This document shows, one piece after another, positions 54,486 to 64,000 of a DNA stretch of 64,000 nt. Under the pieces are notes generated by a model. It searched no databases, was not told the DNA's origin, and worked only from the letters and a program-made list of their open reading frames with translations. The translations under genes and the position numbers were made by a program. Source of the DNA: Pseudomonas laurylsulfativorans (GTDB lineage Bacteria > Pseudomonadota > Gammaproteobacteria > Pseudomonadales > Pseudomonadaceae); the NCBI RefSeq assembly GCF_002906155.1, contig NZ_MUJK01000002.1:496001-560000 (forward strand), given 5' to 3'. Position 1 is the first letter of the stretch. Every line of letters begins with the position of its first letter.

Positions 54486-55382
54486 TCAACCCCGGTATTC
54501 AGGCCTTTCAGCCAACCCCTCCTTCAAATAATCCACCAGCTTTCTCACCTTCGGCGACAAATGCCGCTGCTGTGGATACAACGCCCAAACCGCTGTGTTC
54601 GGTGGTTGATGTGCTTCGAGCAACGAAATCAATGCACCGCTGTTCAGATGCTCCAGCACGTAATAGTCCGGTAACTGACACAGACCTACACCTTGAAGCG
54701 CGGCATCCAGTACCGCTTGCCCACTGTTGCAACGCCAGTTTCCCTGCACTCGTTGCGAAAATTCCCGCCCGTTCTGTTCCAGTTGCCAGAGGTCCGAGCT
54801 GCCGATGAGGCAGTTGTGACGACTGAGTTCCGACAGGCTGTGCGGCCGGCCGTAATGTTCAAGGTAAGAAGGGGATGCGCATAGATACATACGCCGTGGC
54901 GCGAGGCGGGTGGCCACCAGCCGCGAATCTTGCAAGCGCCCAAGGCGGATCGCCAGATCGAGGCCGTCATGGACCAGGTCGAGTTGTCGGTTGGACAACT
55001 CGATGTCGACTCGCAGTTGTGGATACAACCCCATGAAACGGGTCACCAGCGGTACGATGAAGCGTTCACCGTAAGCCACGGCGCACGTCATGCGCAGCAT
55101 GCCTTTGGGTTCGCTGGTCAAGTCGCCGACCGCGCGCAGCGCTTCCTCGCGGCCGTCCTGCAAGCGTTGGCAATGCTGCAGGAAGGTTTGCCCGGCCTCG
55201 GTCAGCGCGACCCGGCGGGTACTGCGGTAGAGCAAACGGGTTTGCAGGCGCTCTTCGAGGCGTACGATTTGTCGACTGATATGGGAGGAAGAAACTCCCA
55301 GGCGTTCCGCTGCCGCGGTGAACTGGTTGCACTCGGCAACGGCGACAAACTCGTCGATCCCTTCCCAGCGGTTTTCGGACAT
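54486..55382 (-). CDS. gfnR: LysR-family regulator beside formaldehyde-detoxification genes (GfnR-like)
   Basis: The 298-residue protein has an N-terminal winged helix-turn-helix (FVAVAECNQFTAAAERLGVSSSHISRQIVRLEERLQTRLLYRSTRRVALTEAG, ~8-58) and a C-terminal effector domain. ATG 55382 is chosen; one TTG just upstream is in frame. It is divergent from adhC-fghA with 107 bases between. In P. aeruginosa the regulator in this position, GfnR, activates the glutathione-dependent formaldehyde pathway; transfer of that name is by position and family. Confidence 0.85.
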   Translation of the reverse strand: MSENRWEGIDEFVAVAECNQFTAAAERLGVSSSHISRQIVRLEERLQTRLLYRSTRRVALTEAGQTFLQHCQRLQDGREEALRAVGDLTSEPKGMLRMTCAVAYGERFIVPLVTRFMGLYPQLRVDIELSNRQLDLVHDGLDLAIRLGRLQDSRLVATRLAPRRMYLCASPSYLEHYGRPHSLSELSRHNCLIGSSDLWQLEQNGREFSQRVQGNWRCNSGQAVLDAALQGVGLCQLPDYYVLEHLNSGALISLLEAHQPPNTAVWALYPQQRHLSPKVRKLVDYLKEGLAERPEYRG

Positions 55383-55387
55383 CAATG

Positions 55388-55409
55388 ATTATCCCTGTAT
55401 GGCAATAAT
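55388..55409. promoter_or_regulatory. Candidate LysR-type operator
   Basis: ATTAT (55388-55392), 12 bases, ATAAT (55405-55409): a dyad like those bound by LysR proteins, placed in the divergent regulator/adhC region just before the regulator start. A second AT-rich patch (GATTATTCATC) follows at 55426. The match is short, so confidence is low. Confidence 0.4.
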
Positions 55410-55441
55410 ATTTTGCATTTGACCCGATTATTCATCGTTGA

Positions 55442-56602
<1,161 letters not shown>

Positions 56603-56610
56603 GGTCTGTC

Positions 56611-57456
56611 ATGAGCCTGGAAAACATCTCCTGCCAGAAAAGCTTCGGCGGCTGGCACAAGCGCTATCGCCATCGCTCGGAAGTGCTCGGTTGCGACATG
56701 GTGTTCGCCGTCTACCTGCCGCCGCAGGCGGAGCAGGGCGGCAAGCTGCCGGTATTGTACTGGTTGTCCGGTCTGACCTGTACTGACGAGAACTTCATGC
56801 AAAAGGCTGGTGCCATGCGCATGGCTGCCGAGTTGGGGCTGATCATCGTCGCACCGGACACCAGCCCTCGCGGTCCTGACGTGCCGGGCGATCCGGATGG
56901 CGCCTGGGACTTCGGCCTCGGCGCCGGGTTTTATCTGAATGCCACCCAGGAACCTTGGTCGCGTCACTATCGGATGCACGACTATGTGGTGCAGGAATTG
57001 CCGACATTGGTCGAAGCCCATTTCCCGGCATCGGACAAACGCGGCATCAGCGGTCACTCCATGGGTGGCCACGGCGCGCTGGTCTGTGCCTTGCGCAATC
57101 CGGGGCGCTATCTGTCGGTGTCGGCGTTCTCGCCCATCAACAATCCGATGGATTGCCCGTGGGGACAGAAAGCCTTTTCCCGCTATCTGGGCGAGGACCG
57201 TTCGAAATGGCGCGAATGGGATGCCTGTGTGTTGATTGCCGAGGCCGAAGAAAAGCTGCCGTTGTTGGTCGACCAGGGTGATCGCGACGATTTCCTCGCC
57301 AACCAGCTCAAGCCGGACGCCTTGCAGCAGGCGGCCAAACTGGCCGGTCATCCGCTGACGTTGCGACTGCAACCGGGCTATGACCACAGCTATTTCTTCA
57401 TCGCCAGTTTCATCGATGAGCACTTGCGGCATCACGCGCATGCTCTGGTTGGCTAA
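56611..57456 (+). CDS. fghA: S-formylglutathione hydrolase
   Basis: The 281-residue alpha/beta-hydrolase (esterase D family) splits S-formylglutathione to formate and glutathione. The nucleophile S150 lies in GHSMGGHGA (148-156); [21 protein letters not shown] is the family's N-terminal hallmark, and the catalytic His is in [10 protein letters not shown]. It follows adhC in a two-gene operon and is followed by a terminator. Confidence 0.96.
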   Translation: MSLENISCQKSFGGWHKRYRHRSEVLGCDMVFAVYLPPQAEQGGKLPVLYWLSGLTCTDENFMQKAGAMRMAAELGLIIVAPDTSPRGPDVPGDPDGAWDFGLGAGFYLNATQEPWSRHYRMHDYVVQELPTLVEAHFPASDKRGISGHSMGGHGALVCALRNPGRYLSVSAFSPINNPMDCPWGQKAFSRYLGEDRSKWREWDACVLIAEAEEKLPLLVDQGDRDDFLANQLKPDALQQAAKLAGHPLTLRLQPGYDHSYFFIASFIDEHLRHHAHALVG

Positions 57457-57462
57457 TGCAGG

Positions 57463-57499
57463 TAGAATCACGCCCTGACAAAAATCGGGGCGTTTTTTT
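57463..57499 (+). promoter_or_regulatory. Terminator, possible promoter and start region of ispF in one segment
   Basis: CGCCC (57471-57475) pairs with GGGCG (57488-57492), followed directly by T7 (57493-57499) and the ispF ATG: an intrinsic terminator abutting a start codon. Just before it TAGAAT (57463-57468) looks like a -10 box, which would start transcription inside the 5' arm. The only SD-like sequence for ispF is GGGG (57487-57490) within the 3' arm. Confidence 0.65.
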
Positions 57500-57973
57500 A
57501 TGCGTATTGGCCACGGCTATGATGTGCACCGTTTCGCTGACGGCGATTTCATCACTCTGGGCGGCGTGCGCATTGCGCACAGTTTCGGGTTGCTCGCTCA
57601 CTCCGACGGTGACGTCCTCTTGCACGCCTTGAGCGATGCCTTGCTCGGCGCCGCGGCGCTGGGCGACATCGGCAAACATTTCCCTGATACCGACCCACAA
57701 TTCAAGGGCGCCGACAGCCGTGCGTTGCTGCGTCACGTCGTCGCGCTGGTCCATGCCAAAGGCTGGAAAGTCGGCAACGTCGATAACACCATCGTCGCCC
57801 AGGCGCCGAAAATGGCCCCGCATATCGAATCGATGCGCGCGCTGATTGCCGCGGATCTTCAAATAGAGTTGGATCAAGTGAACGTGAAAGCTACCACCAC
57901 CGAAAAGCTCGGCTTTGTCGGTCGCGAAGAAGGCATTGCCGTGCATTCCGTTGCCTTGTTGCTGCGCGCATGA
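57500..57973 (+). CDS. ispF: 2-C-methyl-D-erythritol 2,4-cyclodiphosphate synthase
   Basis: The 157-residue trimeric enzyme releases CMP from CDP-ME-2-phosphate, forming the cyclic diphosphate (fifth MEP step). Zinc ligands D8 and H10 are in [40 protein letters not shown] is the signature segment. The start codon has only a run of T bases right before it. The stop overlaps truD (ATGA), starting a chain of overlapped genes to pcm. Confidence 0.97.
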   Translation: MRIGHGYDVHRFADGDFITLGGVRIAHSFGLLAHSDGDVLLHALSDALLGAAALGDIGKHFPDTDPQFKGADSRALLRHVVALVHAKGWKVGNVDNTIVAQAPKMAPHIESMRALIAADLQIELDQVNVKATTTEKLGFVGREEGIAVHSVALLLRA

Positions 57974-59015
57974 ACGAACTGCAACTGCTCGGCCCGCGAG
58001 CCTATGGTGAAGCCCTTGGTACTGCGGTACTCAAAGCCATCGCGGAAGATTTCCAGGTCGACGAAGTTCTCGACATTCCCCTGAGTGGTGAAGGCGAACA
58101 CCTGTGGATTTGGGTGGAAAAGCGCGATCTGAACACGGAGGAAGCGGCGCGACGGATTGCCAAGGCTGCGGGTGTGCCATTGCGCACCGTCAGTTATGCC
58201 GGGCTCAAGGATCGTCAGGCGTTGACTCGCCAGTGGTTCAGTGTGCAGTTGCCGGGTAAGGCCGACCCTGATCTGTCGGCTGCGGAAAACGATACGCTGA
58301 AGATCCTCAAGACCACCCGCCACAAGCGCAAGCTGCAACGAGGTGCGCACTCGGCCAATGGCTTCACATTGCGCCTGACGCAATTCGCCGGCGACAAGTC
58401 AGCGATTGAAGAGCGGCTGCAACTGATCGCCAAACAAGGCATCCCCAATTATTTCGGCGCCCAGCGTTTCGGTCATGACGGCGGTAACGTGGTCGATGCT
58501 CGCGCCTGGGCTGCGCGCAAAGCCTTGCCGGAGCAGCGCAATGTGCGCTCGCGCCTGCTCTCCACGGCGCGCAGTTTTCTGTTCAATCAGGTACTGGCCG
58601 CACGTGTCGCCGATGGCACCTGGCAGCGTGCCCAGGTCGGCGATCTGCTGGCGTTCACCGACAGTCGCAGCTTTTTCCCGGCAGGCGAAGCCGAGTGCAG
58701 CGATCCGCGCCTGGCGATTCTCGATCTGCACCCAACCGGTCCGCAATGGGGCGAAGGTGACTCGCCGGCCACGGGCGTTGTCCATGAACTGGAGCAGGCC
58801 ATCGCCGCACGCGAAGCGGATTTGCGTGATTGGTTGATCAACGCCGGTATGAGCCACGAACGTCGCATCCTGCGGCTGCCCATTGGCGGGTTGACGTGGC
58901 ATTATCCCGAGCCTGACATTCTGCAACTGGAATTCGTCCTGCCGGCCGGATGCTTCGCCACCGTATTGGTGCGTGAGCTTGTTGATCTGGTGCCGGTGGG
59001 GCAGACGGACAGCCC

Positions 59016-59028
<13 letters not shown>
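57970..59028 (+). CDS. truD: tRNA pseudouridine(13) synthase
   Basis: The 352-residue enzyme isomerises U13 in tRNA-Glu. Catalytic D81 is in [27 protein letters not shown] (~159) is a further family motif. Position ispF-truD-surE is standard in gammaproteobacteria. It overlaps surE by 13 bases, implying coupling. Confidence 0.96.
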
Positions 59029-60442
<1,414 letters not shown>

Positions 60443-60653
60443 GCATTTGTTTCGGCACGCTGAATTCTCTTCGATTGCCTTTGTCTTACAGCGGCATCGT
60501 TTGGTTAAACGGGATTCATCGTCAGGCAGCAAACGTGTGCGCGACGCCGATTCGCCACATTAAAGGTAAAGCGTGCACGGCCCGTTATACTTGCGACAGT
60601 TCATGCCGGGCTCCGGCATTTCAAATTTTCAGCCACCACAGAGGGAGCGGCGG

Positions 60654-61511
60654 GTGAGTCTCACAGTCATTGCGCAGCGTATGAGTAAAACGAGCTTTCA
60701 GCGCCTGGTGACTGGCCTTGTCTTGAGCACCTTGCTGGTCGGTTGTTCCAGCAACAAATCCAGCGATGTACGTGTTGTGGATCGCAACAATGCCGCGCCT
60801 CAGCGCCCGGCCGTGACCACGGGACAATATGTCGTCCGTCCGAAGGACACCCTGTTCTCCATCGCTTTCCGTTACGGCTGGGACTACAAGGCACTGGCGG
60901 CACGCAACAACATTCCAGCGCCTTACACCATCCATCCGGGTCAGACGATTCGCTTTGATGGTCGCACCGATTCAACCTCAACGGCGGTGGTCAGTTCCTC
61001 CAGTTCAACACCTTCGTCGTCGAGTAAAACCACGGTCATCCGTCGTTCGGCAAACGGTACGACCACCAGTACTACGACGGTTGTGCCGTCCGTCGCGAAC
61101 AAACCTGAACCTGCTCCATTGCCCCCTCCCGGGCCAGCCCCGACCGGCTGGGGATGGCCATCTAATGGCATTCTGATTGGAAAATTCTCTTCAAACGGTA
61201 GTTTGAATAAAGGAATTGATATCGCCGGAGATTTGGGACAGCCTGTTTTAGCTGCGTCTGATGGGACGGTGGTGTACGCCGGGAGTGGCTTAAGGGGCTA
61301 CGGCGAATTAGTGATCATCAAGCACAGTGAAACCTACGTCAGTGCCTACGGACATAATCGCAGGCTGTTGGTTCGGGAGGGGCAGCAGGTCAAGGTCGGA
61401 CAGACAATTGCCGAAATGGGGTCAACGGGTACAGACCGGGTGAAACTGCATTTTGAGATTCGCCGCCAGGGTAAGCCTGTAGATCCGCTGCAATTCCTGC
61501 CACGTCGTTGA
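60654..61511 (+). CDS. nlpD: Divisome-associated murein-activator lipoprotein NlpD
   Basis: Chosen start GTG 60654 (GAGGGAG upstream) gives 285 residues; ATG 60681 has no ribosome site. Lipobox LLVGC, lipid Cys at 31. Order: LysM domain (QYVVRPKDTLFSIAFRYGWDYKALAARNNIPAPYTIHPGQTIRF), a Ser/Thr-rich linker, and an M23-like domain in which the first zinc motif is NKGID instead of HxGxD, so it is probably a catalytically dead activator of an amidase such as AmiC. It precedes rpoS by 104 bases, and the rpoS promoter may lie inside or just after it, as in relatives. Confidence 0.94.
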   Translation: MSLTVIAQRMSKTSFQRLVTGLVLSTLLVGCSSNKSSDVRVVDRNNAAPQRPAVTTGQYVVRPKDTLFSIAFRYGWDYKALAARNNIPAPYTIHPGQTIRFDGRTDSTSTAVVSSSSSTPSSSSKTTVIRRSANGTTTSTTTVVPSVANKPEPAPLPPPGPAPTGWGWPSNGILIGKFSSNGSLNKGIDIAGDLGQPVLAASDGTVVYAGSGLRGYGELVIIKHSETYVSAYGHNRRLLVREGQQVKVGQTIAEMGSTGTDRVKLHFEIRRQGKPVDPLQFLPRR

Positions 61512-61615
61512 TCGCTTACCAGCCTGTTCCTCGCGTAGAGGGGACAGGCTCCAGCGTTGCCAGGGAGAAAGGCGCCGCTTGAGCTTGAGGTCGAACTCAC
61601 CAAAGGACTATAACA

Positions 61616-62623
<1,008 letters not shown>

Positions 62624-62641
62624 GGCGCTCGCGGCGATGGC

Positions 62642-62671
62642 AAAAAAACCCCGACTGGTTCGGGGTTTTTT
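62642..62671 (+). terminator. rpoS terminator
   Basis: AAAAAAACCCCGA (62642-62654) pairs with TCGGGGTTTTTT (62660-62671): a strong intrinsic terminator 18 bases after the rpoS stop. Confidence 0.92.
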
Positions 62672-62718
62672 GTTACCTGGGCTCTGGTACGGGTCAGCTC
62701 GCAATATTGGTTTCCTGC

Positions 62719-62736
62719 TGTAAGCCTTGGCTTACT
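62719..62736 (+). promoter_or_regulatory. GacA upstream activating sequence (UAS) of rsmZ
   Basis: TGTAAGCCTTGGCTTACT is the 18-bp dyad TGTAAG-N6-CTTACT used by the response regulator GacA. It lies 173-190 bp before the predicted rsmZ start, the distance known for rsmZ in pseudomonads. Confidence 0.9.
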
Positions 62737-62780
62737 CTTGCGTAGGTGTTCGTTATTTTTACACCCTGCCAGTCGCCCAT

Positions 62781-62900
62781 GTTGTGCGTTTTTTGTCTGC
62801 ATCTTTATGATTTATATGGCTATTTTTTATTGTTGATGAGATGTGACAGTTAGATTTTGCGCCAAAGGGCGATTGATCGTGTGGGGAAAAACTCTAGTAT
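62781..62900 (+). promoter_or_regulatory. AT-rich spacer and core promoter of rsmZ
   Basis: 62781-62835 is strikingly AT-rich for this genome (runs of T). In P. aeruginosa the H-NS-like proteins MvaT/MvaU bind such a segment upstream of rsmZ. TTGATC (62873-62878), 16 bases, TAGTAT (62895-62900) is a plausible core promoter, giving a start near 62909. Confidence 0.6.
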
Positions 62901-62908
62901 TCAGCTGG

Positions 62909-63039
62909 TGTCGACGGATAGACGCACCCTTCAAGGATGAAGGGGAATGGACATCGCAGGATGCGATTCATCAGGATGATGAAAAGGAACACAGGGAATA
63001 GGGAAAAAATGTGGGCGGGTCAAACCGCCCCTTTTTTTT
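62909..63039 (+). ncRNA. rsmZ: RsmZ, Gac-controlled small RNA that titrates RsmA/RsmE
   Basis: A ~130-nt transcript beginning TGTCGACGGATAGACGC, with nine GGA trinucleotides (62916, 62935, 62944, 62949, 62959, 62974, 62986, 62995, 63002), several in hairpin loops such as CATCGCAGGATGCGATT and TCATCAGGATGATGA. It ends in the terminator GGGCGG...CCGCCC (63013-63030) with T8. RsmZ sequesters RsmA/RsmE, relieving translational repression of secondary-metabolism and biofilm genes. The location between rpoS and fdxA and the upstream UAS both match. Confidence 0.95.
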
Positions 63040-63053
63040 ACCCGCAGAAAAGC

Positions 63054-63078
63054 AAAAAGGCCCTTGTGGGGCCTTTTT
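63054..63078. terminator. fdxA terminator
   Basis: AAAAAGGCCC (63054-63063), loop TTGTG, GGGCCTTTTT (63069-63078). It is symmetrical, so it can stop fdxA transcripts from the right and any rsmZ read-through from the left. Confidence 0.9.
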
Positions 63079-63095
63079 CGCGAACGCGGGGGTAA

Positions 63096-63419
63096 TCAGC
63101 GTTCGAGATCTGCGATCTTGCCTGGCTTGCCATCCCATTCTGCGGAATCAGGCATTGGATCTTTGCGTTCGGTGATGTTCGGCCAGATATCGGCCAACTC
63201 AGCGTTCAGCTCGATGAAGTTTTCCATGCCGGCAGGAACCTCATCTTCGGAGAAGATAGCCACGGCAGGGCATTCAGGTTCGCACAGCGCGCAATCGATG
63301 CACTCATCCGGGTGAATCACCAGGAAATTCGGGCCTTCGTAAAAGCAGTCCACCGGACAGACTTCTACGCAGTCGGTGTACTTGCACTTGATGCAGTTGT
63401 CGGTGACGACGAAGGTCAT
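63096..63419 (-). CDS. fdxA: 7Fe ferredoxin
   Basis: The 107-residue protein carries one [3Fe-4S] and one [4Fe-4S] cluster. Nine cysteines (9, 12, 17, 21, 25, 40, 43, 46, 50) match the pattern of Azotobacter ferredoxin I shifted by the start Met; the segment [17 protein letters not shown] and [12 protein letters not shown] hold the clusters. It is a cytoplasmic electron carrier of unknown specific partner. Upstream on the same strand is mutS (142 bases away). Confidence 0.97.
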   Translation of the reverse strand: MTFVVTDNCIKCKYTDCVEVCPVDCFYEGPNFLVIHPDECIDCALCEPECPAVAIFSEDEVPAGMENFIELNAELADIWPNITERKDPMPDSAEWDGKPGKIADLER

Positions 63420-63561
63420 TTCTAATTTTCTCCTCAGGCGCGGCTTGCTGCGCCCCTTCTCGTAGGGGTCGCCAGGTTCGGGAGCGATAGTCTGCTGGCC
63501 AGGCTATTAGCCAGCAGCATCCCAAACCGCGCGAGATTCTAACAGCTTGCAAGCCGCTGCG

Positions 63562-64000
63562 TTAGATCCGTGTCTTTAGTGTATAGAGCATTTCGAGAGC
63601 ACGACGTGGCGTCATGTCATCCAGATCAAGTTTGGCCAGGTCTTCCAGCACCGGATGCGGCAGGCTGGCAAACATGTCGCTTTGCTGCGGAGCAGCCGGT
63701 TTGCCCTTGGCGGGCGCAGGCACCTCATGGGGCAGGGCGGTGTCTTCCAGACGGCTCAAATGCTCCCGGGCACGGGTGATCACTTCACTCGGTACGCCTG
63801 CCAACTGCGCAACGGCCAGTCCGTAACTCTGGCTGGCAGGTCCGGGCAGCACGTGGTGCAGGAACACGATGCGCTCGTTGTGCTCGGTGGCGTTGAGATG
63901 CACGTTGGCTACCAGCGGCTGGGCCTCCGGCAGGACAGTCAGTTCGAAATAGTGGGTGGCGAACAGCGTGTAGGCACGCAGATGCGCCAGGCGCTCGGCC
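63562..64000 (-). CDS. mutS: DNA mismatch repair protein MutS, C-terminal part only
   Basis: The gene enters from the right edge; 145 residues are visible. They include the end of the ATPase domain ([13 protein letters not shown] with the conserved THY/F motif), [23 protein letters not shown], and the C-terminal helices with [22 protein letters not shown], the dimer/tetramer end. MutS recognises base mismatches with MutL. Neighbours fdxA and rpoS fit the Pseudomonas order. The mismatch-binding domain is outside the window. Confidence 0.96.
   Translation of the reverse strand, partial: AERLAHLRAYTLFATHYFELTVLPEAQPLVANVHLNATEHNERIVFLHHVLPGPASQSYGLAVAQLAGVPSEVITRAREHLSRLEDTALPHEVPAPAKGKPAAPQQSDMFASLPHPVLEDLAKLDLDDMTPRRALEMLYTLKTRI

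Overview
The window is a stretch of a Pseudomonas chromosome, most likely of the P. fluorescens group. The call rests on three things: proteins of recognisable pseudomonad type throughout; the order map / rpsB-tsf-pyrH-frr-uppS-cdsA-dxr-rseP-bamA-skp-lpxD-fabZ-lpxA-lpxB-rnhB-dnaE-accA-tilS-pyrG-kdsA-eno-ftsB-ispD, then adhC-fghA-ispF-truD-surE-pcm-nlpD-rpoS-rsmZ-fdxA-mutS, which is the Pseudomonas order; and many copies of the short palindromic REP repeat (GTRGGAGC...GCTCGCG / GCCAGCG) common in P. fluorescens intergenic DNA. No tRNA, rRNA, insertion sequence, prophage or CRISPR array is visible.

Left part (1-27.7 kb) is mixed and REP-rich. It opens with the end of an RND efflux adaptor gene and its pump gene, followed by a long non-coding repeat region, a small DUF6124-type gene behind an elaborate structured leader, a Fic-domain protein, a DUF4197 protein, two YbaY-like proteins, plsB, a cold-shock gene, rlmA, and dapE next to ndvB (GH17-GT2 glucan synthase). 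Then come tcdA, the CsdA/CsdE sulfur-transfer pair, dapD, an ArsC-like reductase, a Na+/H+ antiporter, dapC, glnD and map. The succinylase branch of diaminopimelate/lysine synthesis (dapD, dapC, dapE, three consecutive steps) is therefore spread over one 11.5-kb minus-strand stretch.

Middle part (27.7-53.6 kb) is the essential core. It runs from translation factors through pyrimidine nucleotide, undecaprenyl and CDP-diacylglycerol synthesis, isoprenoid synthesis, site-2 protease and outer-membrane assembly, lipid A steps 1-4 (with fabZ), DNA polymerase III alpha, acetyl-CoA carboxylase, tRNA-Ile lysidine synthetase, CTP synthase, KDO8P synthase and enolase. Genes are tightly packed with ATGA-type overlaps. 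I saw no REP copy between about 24.1 and 47.4 kb.

Right part (53.0-64.0 kb) holds a ~158-bp imperfect palindrome after eno, ftsB-ispD, a LysR regulator divergent from the glutathione-dependent formaldehyde oxidation pair, ispF-truD-surE-pcm-nlpD-rpoS, the Gac-controlled small RNA rsmZ with its upstream GacA box, fdxA, and the 3' end of mutS.

The most unusual signal is the leader at about 4438-4594. It has a good promoter, a long stem, mutually exclusive inner hairpins, and an apical loop perfectly complementary over 8 nt to the Shine-Dalgarno region of the small gene that follows.
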